DNA of 64,000 bases from Hyphomicrobium sp. CS1BSMeth3 (GCF_900117415.1 NZ_FPEI01000006.1:1240001-1304000); one strand, 5' to 3'; counted from the stretch's first letter, positions 43,233 to 52,364 are shown. A program made the numbers and translations. Notes: generated by a model from the letters alone, not told the origin.

Positions 43233-43249
43233 TTTCAGCTGCGTTTCAG
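43233..43249. promoter_or_regulatory. TTTCAG-N5-TTTCAG direct repeat, response regulator side
   Basis: TTTCAG at 43233-43238 and 43244-43249, 11 bases apart start to start. That is one helical turn, as in the boxes of PmrA/QseB/PhoB-like regulators. It lies 40 bases upstream of the response regulator gene. Confidence 0.6.
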
Positions 43250-43495
43250 GTTCCGCAGGTAGCCGTATCTATTCGAACGCTGTCGACGAGATCCAGTCGC
43301 AGAGCCTGATCCTAGAAGAAAACGCTACCAAAAGCATGCGCCCTATCAGGCCCGAAAACGCTGGCGCTACTCGACGCCGCGACGCCCAAACTGCTTCCGC
43401 ACATCACCATGATGAGCGTGTTTCCGGCCGCACATAGCTGACAACTTCCCAGCTCCCAACTCAAAAGCGACGAAAGAGTCCCGAGGGGATCGGCC

Positions 43496-43512
43496 TTTCA
43501 GGCACCTTTCAG
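43496..43512. promoter_or_regulatory. TTTCAG-N5-TTTCAG direct repeat, methyltransferase side
   Basis: TTTCAG at 43496-43501 and 43507-43512, with the same 11-base register as the pair at 43233. It lies 81 bases before the methyltransferase start. Confidence 0.6.
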
Positions 43513-43592
43513 CATCGCCTGTTAGTGGCCGCTCGTGCGCGTTTGCAAGCTGGTGCTGGCGGCATCGGCGCGCCTTACCGAAGGGGCGTCCA

Positions 43593-44309
43593 TTGACCAA
43601 GATATCGATGGGGAAGACGGCTGGCGCATGGCGGCAGCCTGTATCGGGAGCGACCGCGTTTGAGCGCGCACAAAAGGTATTCGGATCTGAGCTGGCGGCA
43701 GCTCAATATCCAGCCGGATATCGCCGAGACCTAAAGGGGTGCTTCGAGCGCCGCGCAGTGCTGCGGATATTGTCCGCGTTCCCGAGCGGGGGACACATTC
43801 TTGATTGTCCCTCGGGAACAGGCAGAGTGATGCAATTTCTGTTAGGGGCCGGCTTTCGAGTGACAGCCGCCGATTGCTCCGTCCACATGGTGGACCGCTG
43901 CCGCGAGAACATGATCTCCGACTTTCCTCACTTGACCGATCGAATGGACTTCAGGGTCGAGGATATCGCGTCGACGACATTTCCCGATCACTGCTTCGAT
44001 GGGATCATTTGCAATCGACTTTTTCATCACTACGACGATGCCAGCATCCGGATTAGGGTACTGCGCGAACTAGGTCGTCTCACTCGAGGCCTGATCGTCG
44101 TTTCCTTTTCAAACTCGTTCTCTGCCTCGATGTTGCGGACAAAACTGCGGGGCGCACTCAGCGGGCGTCATCGCGCGCGCGTTAACTCAATATCGCAGGC
44201 GCAGATGTCGAGAGAGTTCGAAGAAGCCGGGATGGATGTCGTTCTCGTTCAACCGGTTTTGTGGGGCCTATCGCGCATGTGGTACATGGCGGGACGACCA
44301 CGAAGCTGA
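43593..44309 (+). CDS. class I SAM-dependent methyltransferase
   Basis: A 238-residue methyltransferase: SAM motif I is ILDCPSGTGRVMQFLLGAGF (D-C-P-S-G-T-G), motif II VEDIAST.., motif post-II DGIICNRLFHHYDD. The TTG start is preferred because AAGGGG (43581-43586) is 6 bases before it; ATG 43608 is the alternative. Phospholipid or small-molecule methyltransferases have this length. Its promoter shares TTTCAG repeats with the divergent two-component operon, so it is a probable regulon member, perhaps modifying the envelope, as PmrA/QseB targets often do. Confidence 0.8.
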   Translation: MTKISMGKTAGAWRQPVSGATAFERAQKVFGSELAAAQYPAGYRRDLKGCFERRAVLRILSAFPSGGHILDCPSGTGRVMQFLLGAGFRVTAADCSVHMVDRCRENMISDFPHLTDRMDFRVEDIASTTFPDHCFDGIICNRLFHHYDDASIRIRVLRELGRLTRGLIVVSFSNSFSASMLRTKLRGALSGRHRARVNSISQAQMSREFEEAGMDVVLVQPVLWGLSRMWYMAGRPRS

Positions 44310-44474
44310 GCCCTGGCGTCTTGAATGCGACGACGCTCACGCCGGCAAGGCCCACATTGAGCCTCGCTCAAGCAGAAACAGGCCATACGCCAAGGTTCCT
44401 GTTCGTCGAGAGCCCCGCCGCCGGCGCGGGGAGGAGCAGGCTCATCGATAAAGTGCGACTGAGCTGGAGGCGAT

Positions 44475-44512
44475 TGGCTGGCTGGCTGGCGACTGCTGGC
44501 TGGCTGGCTGCT
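44475..44512 (+). repeat. GGCT tandem repeat array
   Basis: Two runs of GGCT units (TTGGCTGGCTGGCTGGC and CTGGCTGGCTGGCTG) separated by GACTG, between the methyltransferase and the RpiR gene. The inverse-complement run AGCC/CAGC lies at 45737-45786, so the rpiR gene is flanked by inverted low-complexity arrays. Confidence 0.7.
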
Positions 44513-44592
44513 CAACAGCCAAGGCCGACAGCATGTAGCAGTATAGCCAATTCTTCATGAGGGCATGAGCGTCCTCGACTTCCACGTGAGCC

Positions 44593-45477
44593 CTAGAACG
44601 CACGCGTGGAAGCTGGCGCGATAGCCTTACGCAACTCGTTCAGCTTCTCCAATGTCGCTAACGCATTGGCCTGATCTGCAGCCGCAATTCCTACGATCAG
44701 AGCTTCCAAGCAGGCTACGGTGGCGCCATGCAAGGCCACATGCTCGGTTGCGCCTCGCGGTGCAGGAACAGTTACATCGGCGTAACGAGCCAATCGTTGG
44801 TCCAACGAGTCGCTAATAAGAACAATCGGCAGCTTCAATCTGCGGGCTTCCTCGATTGTAACAGCAGCCTCCTTGTACGCTCGCCCGTACGCCATGATGA
44901 GCAGTGCTTTGCACTCCGCGAGATGCAACAGTTGATCGGCCAGTGCACCGCCCGTTGAGCGTAGGATGTGGCACAGCCTACCATTCCGGGCCAGCAGCGC
45001 AGCCGCGTACTCCGCAAGGAATGCTGTCGGCCCAACGCCGAATACAGCAATCCTTGGAGAGCCTTCCAGCAATCTCACTGCGCTCGAAATCCTGGCTCTC
45101 ACGCCTTCAGCGGCCAGTTGGCTGATCCCGCTCTGCTGCGCACTAAGGACGAAGTCGATCGTCTGCTCGACGTCACCTTCGACCAACGACAGGGTGCGTT
45201 GCATATTGTCGGCCGGGCTCGCGCCCTTTCCAAAGGACGCCGCCAACTCACGCTTGAGCTCGGGCAAGCCGGAATAACCTAGTGCTTTCACGGCACGTAT
45301 AACCGTTGCATCTGAGATACCGAGAGCGAGAGCAAGCTCAGTCGCCGGCTTTGTCATCGCGTCGAGACGGTTACCATCGATGTGGACTGCGACACGCCTA
45401 AGCGCCGGGCTCAGCGAAGCGAGCCGGTTCTTCAGTCGCGCGGTCAATCGATCTTCTGTTGCGGCGATTCTTGCCAT
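44593..45477 (-). CDS. RpiR/MurR-family sugar-phosphate regulator
   Basis: A 294-residue regulator: N-terminal HTH_6 (residues 15-90; KPATELALALGISDATVIRA, LKRELAASFGKG) and a SIS phosphosugar-binding domain (about 130-260; IAVFGVGPTAFLAEYAAALL, GRAYKEAAVTIEEARRLKLP). Ligands are typically sugar phosphates or related anions. The dyad GTAGTAATCACTAC lies 44 bases upstream. The divergent TonB receptor gene begins 370 bases away and may be a target. Confidence 0.9.
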   Translation of the reverse strand: MARIAATEDRLTARLKNRLASLSPALRRVAVHIDGNRLDAMTKPATELALALGISDATVIRAVKALGYSGLPELKRELAASFGKGASPADNMQRTLSLVEGDVEQTIDFVLSAQQSGISQLAAEGVRARISSAVRLLEGSPRIAVFGVGPTAFLAEYAAALLARNGRLCHILRSTGGALADQLLHLAECKALLIMAYGRAYKEAAVTIEEARRLKLPIVLISDSLDQRLARYADVTVPAPRGATEHVALHGATVACLEALIVGIAAADQANALATLEKLNELRKAIAPASTRAF

Positions 45478-45520
45478 CTATACGCCCAGCATCGCAGTGT
45501 TTCCAAAAGCACTCGGCATT

Positions 45521-45534
45521 GTAGTAATCACTAC
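45521..45534. promoter_or_regulatory. candidate RpiR operator GTAGTAATCACTAC
   Basis: GTAGT-AATC-ACTAC, a perfect 5-bp dyad with a 4-base spacer. It lies 44 bases upstream of the rpiR gene, in the shared region with the TonB receptor gene. Confidence 0.45.
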
Positions 45535-45736
45535 ACCGGGAGTATACAATTCCCAATATCGTTGGCGTGCGCCGCTTCTGCCGACCGGATGCTTATCGGA
45601 GCGATGGAGACTATCGCTTGTGCGGCGCGGTCGCTTTGGGCCATGTGTCCAGATTGCAACTCCGGCTGCCCGAGCGCTACGCGCTCTCGTCTTTTTGTTT
45701 ACTGCTACAGTCATGAAACAGACCGTGCCTGCGGGT

Positions 45737-45786
45737 AGCAAGCCAGCAAGCCAGCCGACCGAACGCCAGCCAGCAAGCCAGCCAAC
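45737..45786 (+). repeat. AGCC/CAGC low-complexity array, inverse of 44475
   Basis: Repeated AAGCCAGC and CAGCCGACC-type units, the inverse complement of the GGCT array on the other side of rpiR. Slippage-prone sequence in the 5' region of the receptor gene. Confidence 0.65.
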
Positions 45787-45847
45787 CCTGTCCTAAATCC
45801 GCCGACACCGACGTGCCGGCGCAAGCACTGTTCCGACAGGAGACATC

Positions 45848-48127
45848 ATGGCTGGGCTGGAAGTCGGCTCCCCTAGCGCAAGGGGACGTAGAAGTGTGAC
45901 TGGCGTTTCACTAAGGATTACCTTGATTGCAGGCTGCAGCGTGCTTGGCCTGCAGAGCGCAAGAATGGCTCAAGCGCAGCAGCCGCCAACGACGCTCCCT
46001 TCGCTGAGCGTTGAGGCACCCGCGGCTAAGAAAAAGCAGCCATCGGCCAAAGCAAAGCAACGTCCTCCGGTCCAGGCCAAGCAGACAGCGCCGGCCCCGG
46101 AACCAACGCCGCCACCAGCAGTACAAGCGACCAATCCGGGCGGAGTTACCGGCTATCAAGCCACTCGGACCTCTACGGCGACGAAGACCAACACGCCGCT
46201 TATAGACGTGCCCCAGGCGATCTCCGTCGTCACGAAGCAGCAAATCGAGGATCAAAGTGCGCAATCGCTAGCCGACGTTGTGCGCTACATTCCAGGCATC
46301 ACCATCGCCCAGGGTGAAGGCCATCGTGACGCGCCCATCATTCGCGGACAGTCATCCACGGCTGATTTCTTCCTGAATGGCATCCGCGACGACGTGCAGT
46401 ACTATCGCGATTTCTACAACATCGATCGCGTCGAGGTGCTGCGTGGTCCCAACGCCATGATCTTCGGTCGCGGCGGTGGCGGCGGCGTCATCAATCGCGT
46501 GTCCAAGGAAGCCGGGTGGACGCCCTTGACGGAAGTCTCGGCTACGCTCGGAACTTTCGGCGAGCGCCGCGCTACCGTCGACGTCAATCAGCCGATCAAC
46601 GACAGGTGGTCCGTGCGGATCAACGGCTTGATCGAAGACTCAGAATCCTATCGCGATTACTTCGAGAGAAAGCGGTATGGGTTCAATCCCACAATCACAT
46701 TCGCGCCCGACGCACAGACGAGGTACGTCGTTTCCTATGAGTTCTTCAAGGACGACGGCACGACCGATCGCGGCATACCGTCCTATCGGATACCGCCTGC
46801 GCTTGGGAAGCCCGTACCCACATCACGCTCGCAGTTCTTCGGAAACCCAGATGAGAGCTACTATGGGGTGGAGGCGCACATTTTGCGTAGCCACCTGCAG
46901 CATTGGACGGACGCGGGCGTAAAGATCAGCAACCAGACCCTCTTCGCCAGCTACGACAAGTTCTACCAGAACGTCTATCCGACTGGCGTCAACCCGGCGC
47001 TCACGGACGTCACGCTGGGCGCCTACAACAACCAGACGGATCGCACGAGCATCTTCAATCAGACTGACATCAGCTACGCGTTCGATTTCGGCTGGATGAA
47101 GCACACGGTTCTGGTCGGTGCCGAGTTGAGCCGGCAAAGGACCGATAACTACCGCGAGACCGGCACCTTCCTAGGCTCAAATACCGTGCCTTACTGGAAT
47201 CCGGTCTCCCGGACGCCGGTAGTCTTCGCTCCAACAAATAACGATGCCAACAGCAAGTCGACCGTCGACGTCGCCGCGATCTACCTGCAGGATCAGATCG
47301 ACCTCGGCAAGCACTTCCAGATCATCGGCGGTGTTCGGTATGACCACGTGAGCGTCGATTCCTTCGACAAGCGCCCGACAGCCACCATACGCGAACGCGA
47401 ACGTGACGACGACTTGGTTTCGCCGCGTATCGGCGTCGTGTTCAAGCCGTTCAGCGCCCTGTCCCTCTACGCGAGCTACAGCGTGTCGTATCTGCCGTAC
47501 TCCGGAGATCAATTCGCGATACTGGACGGCACGACAGTCACCTTGGACCCCGAGAAGTTCACCAACTACGAAATCGGTGCCAAGTGGGACATCCAGCCCG
47601 GCCTGTCGCTGACAGCGGCAGCGTACAAGCTGAACCGCACCAACACGCGCATGAACGACCCGAACAATCCGGGACAGATCATACAGGCTGGCGAAACGGA
47701 GACGGAAGGCTTCGAGCTCACGTTGACCGGACAGGTTACCGACAAGTGGCAAGTCGTCGGCGGCTATGGCTACCAGGATGCTGTAGTCGTCAGGTCCGAC
47801 ACGACCCCAGCCGGCAATCGGCTCGCACTCGTTCCAAAGAACACATTCGCACTCTGGAACAAGTACCAGTTCACACCCTCATTTGCCGCCGGTGTCGGCA
47901 TCATCCATCAAACCGACATGTATGCGGGCGTGGACAACGTGGTGGTCCTTCCCGACTTCACCCGCGTCGATGCAGCCTTGTACTTCAAGTTCACCGATAA
48001 ACTGCGCGGGCAGGTCTATGTCGAAAATCTCTTCGACGAAAAATACTTCCCGACGGCCCACAGCAACACCAATATCATGCCGGGCTCGCCACGGGCTGCG
48101 CGCTTCACTTTGACGTCTAGCTTCTAG
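45848..48127 (+). CDS. TonB-dependent siderophore receptor
   Basis: A 759-residue receptor: signal peptide to about residue 44 (cut near AQAQ), TonB-box-like TTLPSLSVEAP, Lys/Pro-rich linker, plug domain (DVPQAISVVTKQQIEDQSAQ, PIIRGQSSTADFFLNGIRDD, VEVLRGPNAMIFGRGGGGGV) and beta-barrel ending RFTLTSSF. The plug matches the catecholate/ferrichrome group (Fiu/FhuE-like, TIGR01783 type). AGGAG lies before ATG. A perfect 13-bp terminator follows the stop. The neighbouring rpiR gene and Fsr-like pump may share its regulation. Confidence 0.93.
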   Translation: MAGLEVGSPSARGRRSVTGVSLRITLIAGCSVLGLQSARMAQAQQPPTTLPSLSVEAPAAKKKQPSAKAKQRPPVQAKQTAPAPEPTPPPAVQATNPGGVTGYQATRTSTATKTNTPLIDVPQAISVVTKQQIEDQSAQSLADVVRYIPGITIAQGEGHRDAPIIRGQSSTADFFLNGIRDDVQYYRDFYNIDRVEVLRGPNAMIFGRGGGGGVINRVSKEAGWTPLTEVSATLGTFGERRATVDVNQPINDRWSVRINGLIEDSESYRDYFERKRYGFNPTITFAPDAQTRYVVSYEFFKDDGTTDRGIPSYRIPPALGKPVPTSRSQFFGNPDESYYGVEAHILRSHLQHWTDAGVKISNQTLFASYDKFYQNVYPTGVNPALTDVTLGAYNNQTDRTSIFNQTDISYAFDFGWMKHTVLVGAELSRQRTDNYRETGTFLGSNTVPYWNPVSRTPVVFAPTNNDANSKSTVDVAAIYLQDQIDLGKHFQIIGGVRYDHVSVDSFDKRPTATIRERERDDDLVSPRIGVVFKPFSALSLYASYSVSYLPYSGDQFAILDGTTVTLDPEKFTNYEIGAKWDIQPGLSLTAAAYKLNRTNTRMNDPNNPGQIIQAGETETEGFELTLTGQVTDKWQVVGGYGYQDAVVVRSDTTPAGNRLALVPKNTFALWNKYQFTPSFAAGVGIIHQTDMYAGVDNVVVLPDFTRVDAALYFKFTDKLRGQVYVENLFDEKYFPTAHSNTNIMPGSPRAARFTLTSSF

Positions 48128-48158
48128 GTGGGTGCCTATTATTGCTGCGAGACGGCCG

Positions 48159-48194
48159 GGTTCCCTGCAGGCAATACCTGCAGGGAACCGTTTT
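48159..48194 (+). terminator. intrinsic terminator after the siderophore receptor
   Basis: GGTTCCCTGCAGG, loop CAATA, CCTGCAGGGAACC, then GTTTT. A perfect 13-bp stem with a short T run, 31 bases after the stop codon. Confidence 0.9.
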
Positions 48195-48369
48195 GTCGGC
48201 TGTCCAATGCGGCTTAGCTTATCTCAGCAGCTGACGACGGCGTTGAAGGCCTATCTGCCACGCGACTTCCCCTCGCGCGGGTCACTTGGGCTCCTGCTGC
48301 TCTTGCTCCGTTGGCCAGACCAATCTCGACAAGACGCCTCTGCTGCTCTTTCCGCTCTGGCTCGCGCAG

Positions 48370-49578
48370 CTATCCCCGCCATTCTGAGTGCAGTGGGGGC
48401 AAAAAGACCGCCAAAAGCCCCACAATCGGAATGAACGAGCAAAGCTGATAGACGCGATCGATGCCTATGCTGTCGGCGAGCTGGCCGAGCATTGCAGCGG
48501 CTACACCGCCAAGGCCGAACGTAAGGCCATAGAACAGTCCGCCGATCATACCGACGCGATGAGGCAGTAGCTCCATGGCGAAAATCAGTATGGATGCGAA
48601 TGCGCTCGCCATGATGAGATTGATTATGACCGTGAGGACACCCGTCCAGAAGAGATTGGCGTAAGGCAGCATAAGCGTGAACGGCAATGCACCGAGGATC
48701 GAGAACCAGATGATGCGCTGGCGGCCGATCCTGTCACCTATGATGCCTCCGACGAGCACGCCAGCCGCCGACGACGCCAGGAACAAGAACAACATCATCT
48801 GCGAGGACTGCAGGGAAACGTTGAACTGGCCCATGAGATAGAATGTGTAGAACGACGTAAAGCTAGCGGTGTAGGCGTTCTTCGAAAACAAGAGGACGAT
48901 CAATATGGTCAGCGCCAATGCCACTACAGCAGGTGAGTGGGGAGACGGTTGTACGGTGTTGGACCGAGCTTTGCTCTGCTCGGCACGGCGCCGGACTGCT
49001 GTGTGCCGGCCCGCCGACCACACCATCAGAATGATTGCGATCAGCGCGGCAACTGCGAACCACGAGAGGCTTGATTGTCCGCGCGGCACGATGATGAAGG
49101 CCGCCAGGAGCGGACCGACGGCGCTACCGGACTGACCACCGACCTGGAAGATGCCTTGCGCGAGACCTTGGCGCCCGCCCGAGGCATTGCGCGCCATGCG
49201 TGTCGCCTCCGGATGGAAGATAGAGGAACCAAGCCCGACACTCGCCGCAGCAAGAAGCAGCAAGGGGTAGCTGCTCGCGAAGGCGAGGCCGATCAGACCG
49301 CAAAGCGTGAACAACATCCCAACGACGGTTGAATAAGGCATGGGACGGCGATCGGTGACGTAGCCGACTGCCGGCTGGAGCAGTGACGCCGTAACCTGAA
49401 ACGTCAGGGTGATGAGGCCGATCTGCCCATAGTCGAGCGCATAGGCCTGCTTGATGATTGGATAAACCGCCGGAATGAGCGATTGCATCATATCGTTTAG
49501 AAAGTGCGTGGCGCTGAGGATCAGCAGCAGCGGGATGTGAGCCCCTTGAGCTGAGGACACGGAACGCTCGAAGTTCAT
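48370..49578 (-). CDS. MFS efflux pump, fosmidomycin-resistance (Fsr) type
   Basis: A 402-residue transporter with about 12 helices. The N-terminal HFLNDMMQSLIPAVYPIIKQ and SLLQPAVGYVTDRRPMPYST, and GLGSSIFHPEATRMARNASG, are diagnostic of the Fsr subfamily. These pumps export fosmidomycin and other small drugs or metabolites by proton antiport. It is convergent with the siderophore receptor, and a siderophore or precursor is a possible natural cargo. Confidence 0.9.
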   Translation of the reverse strand: MNFERSVSSAQGAHIPLLLILSATHFLNDMMQSLIPAVYPIIKQAYALDYGQIGLITLTFQVTASLLQPAVGYVTDRRPMPYSTVVGMLFTLCGLIGLAFASSYPLLLLAAASVGLGSSIFHPEATRMARNASGGRQGLAQGIFQVGGQSGSAVGPLLAAFIIVPRGQSSLSWFAVAALIAIILMVWSAGRHTAVRRRAEQSKARSNTVQPSPHSPAVVALALTILIVLLFSKNAYTASFTSFYTFYLMGQFNVSLQSSQMMLFLFLASSAAGVLVGGIIGDRIGRQRIIWFSILGALPFTLMLPYANLFWTGVLTVIINLIMASAFASILIFAMELLPHRVGMIGGLFYGLTFGLGGVAAAMLGQLADSIGIDRVYQLCSFIPIVGLLAVFLPPLHSEWRG

Positions 49579-49936
49579 GGGTCTCTCTCAGGCCAACTTG
49601 TTTTGATTATCGGTGCCGTCCGGCCGGTCGTTGGAGCGATTGACCAAAAGTTTGCGGGCAGGATGGTGGCCTCGGCAGTTGCTCTGGTCGGAGGCCGAAT
49701 GATCCAGCGCCGCCCTGTCTCGCATTGAGGCCAATCTCACGCAAGCGCTCGCGAATGATTGCGGGTCCCGCCTCCTGCAATGCAGATATCATAGACTTGC
49801 AGTTCCTAGGGAACGTGCCCGGGCGCGAGGGCAAGGGACTGCTCAACCGCGTTTGTCGCTTTGGCTTTCCCCGCGGCGCGCGCGTTTGCAGTGGCTGCGA
49901 TCCCATGCTCGGCGGATGCATTCGCGACCGACGGCT
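49579..49936. other. intergenic region, decayed sequence only
   Basis: A minus-strand stretch within 49607-49921 reads MISALQEAGPAIIRERLREI then GLNARQGGAGSFGLRPEQ, which looks like a real protein fragment but has no convincing start context and matches no family I can name. I leave it as a possible remnant. Confidence 0.35.
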
Positions 49937-50929
49937 TCACGCTATCTGAAAACCTGAGACAGCGTGCGGCACGTATGGAGCTTCGAGCGCTTTCATGTCC
50001 TCTGCTGTCAGGCCGAGCGATGCGGCTGCGACGGCGTCGGCGAGATGTTGCGCCTTAGACGCGCCGATGATCGGTGCTGTCACGCCCTTCTTCTGCACAA
50101 GCCAGGCAAGAGCAACCTGCGCGCGGGAAACGCCGCGTGCCTTTGCGATAGCCCCAACAGCATCCACAATCTTCTCATCTTGAATGAGCGCGTTCGAATA
50201 GAAGCGCTTTCCGGATTCATCAGTTTCCAAGCGCTGACTGCTCTCACCCCATGCACGCGACAACCGTCCGCGAGCGAGGGGGCTCCACGGTGTCACGGCA
50301 ATGCCTTGATCGGCACAAAGCGGCATCATCTCCCGCTCCTCTTCGCGGTAGAGAAGATTCAGATGGTTCTGCATGGAGACGAAGCGCGTCCATCCATTCA
50401 ACTGCGAGGTATAAAGCGCCTTCGAGAATTGCCACGCGTGCATGGATGAGGCGCCGATGTAGCGCGCTTTGCCAGCCTTCACGACCTCATGTAGGGCCTC
50501 GAGCGTTTCCTCAATCGGAGTTGCGTAGTCCCATCGATGAATGACGTAGAGATCGACGTAATCCGTGCCGAGCCGGCGCAGGCTGTTGTCGATCTCCGAA
50601 AATATGGCCTTGCGCGACAGCCCCATACCATTGGGGCCTGGGCGCATACGATTGAACACCTTGGTTGCCAGGATGACCTCGTCGCGCCGCGCAAAGTCTC
50701 GGATGGCGCGCCCTACGATCTCCTCCGACGTGCCATCGGAATAGACGTTGGCCGTATCCAGGAAATTGATGCCAAGCTCAAGCGCCTGCTGGATCAGAGG
50801 GCGACTGGCTTCCTCATCGATGGTCCACGCGTGCGTTCCACGCGCGGCATCCCCAAAGGTCATGCAGCCGAGGCAGATACGGGACACCTTCATGCCCGTC
50901 GTGCCCAATCTTACGTACTCCATGGTCAT
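49937..50929 (-). CDS. aldo/keto reductase
   Basis: A 330-residue AKR of the AKR11/YajO-like group. Catalytic tetrad: Asp and Tyr in NFLDTANVYSDGTSEEI, Lys in VILATKVFN, His in LYVIHRWDYA. The NADPH pocket shows RGRLSRAWGESSQRLETD and the C-terminal IIGASKAQHLADAVAAAS. Reduces aldehydes or ketones; substrate unknown. A TATATCC-N4-GGATATA palindrome lies 75 bases upstream, and a related one sits before the truncated aldehyde dehydrogenase. Confidence 0.92.
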   Translation of the reverse strand: MTMEYVRLGTTGMKVSRICLGCMTFGDAARGTHAWTIDEEASRPLIQQALELGINFLDTANVYSDGTSEEIVGRAIRDFARRDEVILATKVFNRMRPGPNGMGLSRKAIFSEIDNSLRRLGTDYVDLYVIHRWDYATPIEETLEALHEVVKAGKARYIGASSMHAWQFSKALYTSQLNGWTRFVSMQNHLNLLYREEEREMMPLCADQGIAVTPWSPLARGRLSRAWGESSQRLETDESGKRFYSNALIQDEKIVDAVGAIAKARGVSRAQVALAWLVQKKGVTAPIIGASKAQHLADAVAAASLGLTAEDMKALEAPYVPHAVSGFQIA

Positions 50930-51003
50930 CTCCCCCTGGGAAGTCTCGAGCAGAGCGCCCGGACTTACCTCTTGTCAGTCGGTATTTGATCTGTCACCCT
51001 CGT

Positions 51004-51021
51004 TATATCCATATGGATATA
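51004..51021. promoter_or_regulatory. perfect palindrome TATATCCATATGGATATA
   Basis: An 18-bp perfect palindrome upstream of the aldo/keto reductase. Read as TATATCC-N4-GGATATA it recurs with one arm degenerate at 51247-51264. AT-rich in a GC-rich genome, hence unlikely by chance. Confidence 0.6.
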
Positions 51022-51246
51022 TCGTGGGAAGTACCCTTGGAGCATCGTTTTGCCAGTCCCGCGCCGGCCCTAACTTTGGCCATCGGGGCATGACCGCGCC
51101 GCTCCATAGCAGCGGCATCAGCTCATTTCTTGCCGCGCTCGAGCTTGTAAGGCTCTCGCAGGTGCACAGCGAAGACGCTGCATCTGCATCGGCCTGATAG
51201 TGCCTTCCGGCTTCGGGTCCCTAGAGGCCCGCAATCTGCCGATCGA

Positions 51247-51264
51247 TATATCCGTGAGGATACA
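51247..51264. promoter_or_regulatory. second copy of the TATATCC-N4-GGATAYA dyad
   Basis: TATATCC-GTGA-GGATACA, 28 bases before the original start codon of the aldehyde dehydrogenase remnant. Same half-sites and spacing as the palindrome at 51004, with one mismatch. Confidence 0.5.
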
Positions 51265-51291
51265 GATCGGCCAACCACCACGGAGGAAGCG

Positions 51292-52364
51292 ATGGATGCG
51301 ATTGCACTCGATGCTAGGCTTATGTGACGCGCCAACCAGTCGGCGTTGTCGCCGCGATCGTTCCCTGGAACTTCCCGCTCATGAATGCGGTATGGAAGAT
51401 CGCACCAGCGCTCGCATGTGGCTGCACGGTCGTCCTCAAGCCTGCAGAACTCACACCACTCTCTGCCTTGCGGCTCGGTGAACTTGCACTCGCTGCAGGC
51501 TTGCCGCCCGGCGTCCTCAACATCGTGCCGGGGCTCGGCAATGTGGCCGGACAGAGCCTTATCGAGCATCCAGGCGTCGACAAGATCTCGTTCACGGGCT
51601 CGCCGCAAGTCGGCAAGCACATCATGGCGACGGCTGCTCAGCAGTGCAAACGGGTAACGCTGGAACTCGGTGGCAAATCGGCGAACATCATCTTCGCGGA
51701 CGCCGATCTCGATGCCGCGGCTCACGCATCCGGCTCGGGCATCTTCTTCAATGCCGGGCAAGTCTGCTCCGCTGGGTCCCGCATTCTGGTTCAAGAAAGT
51801 GCGCACGGTGCACTAGTCGAACGGCTCGTGGACCGCGCGCGGAGACTGAAGCTAGGAAACCCTTTCGATCCCGATACTACCATGGGCCCGCTGATCTCCG
51901 CCGTCCAGCAGGAGCGTGTGATCCGACACGTCACACGCGGCCTCGAGGAGGGCGTACGGGTTGCGTGCGGCGGCGAGGTGCATGGCGAGCAAGGCTACTT
52001 CGTTCAGCCGACGGTCCTTGCGAGCGCCACAAATGACATGAGCGTGGCGCAGGAGGAAATATTCGGTCCCGTAGCAACGGTCATTCCATTCAAGGACGAT
52101 GCTGAAGCAATTCGCATCGCGAACACCAGCCGATACTCGTTGGCTGCTGGCCTCTGGACGCGCGACGTGACGCGCGCCCACCGTACCGCCCAGGCCCTTC
52201 GCGCTGGCACCGTATGGATCAACACGTTTGGTCCGACCGATACACGCCTGCCGTGGGGGGGCTTTGGAGGCGACTCCGGTGTCGGTCGCGATCTCGGTCG
52301 GACGGCGCTCGATAACTACACTGAGCAGAAGGCGGTGTGGCTTCACCTCGGAAAGGTCGCCTGA
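51292..52364 (+). pseudogene. aldehyde dehydrogenase with internal N-terminal deletion
   Basis: The long frame from GTG 51324 encodes 346 residues starting TRQPVGVVAAIVPWNFPLMN, the region normally at about residue 140 of a 480-500 residue NAD(P)-dependent ALDH. Downstream parts are intact: FTGSPQVGK, catalytic Glu in VTLELGGKS, catalytic Cys in NAGQVCSAGSRI, EEIFGPV, and ending WLHLGKVA. A proper start survives upstream: GGAGGA (51282-51287) and ATG 51292 reading MDAIALDARLM, then a TGA. This looks like the true N-terminus joined out of frame to codon ~140 by a deletion of roughly 390-400 bases. The enzyme should be inactive. Confidence 0.75.

Larger units (their letters stand above)
43194..43592. 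other. divergent regulatory region with two TTTCAG repeat pairs
   Basis: A 399-base gene-free region between the response regulator and the methyltransferase. It carries two direct-repeat pairs, listed separately. Short open frames inside it are low-complexity and not called. Confidence 0.6.
45478..45847. other. divergent region between rpiR and the siderophore receptor
   Basis: It contains the GTAGT-N4-ACTAC dyad and the second low-complexity array. The array translates to SKPASQPTERQPASQPT-like text in one frame, which explains spurious open frames here. The receptor ribosome site (ACAGGAG) is at the end. Confidence 0.5.

Noticed and set aside
44475-45786. Low-complexity arrays as a CRISPR-like structure
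   Set aside because: Units are 4-8 bases with no spacers of regular size and no cas genes.
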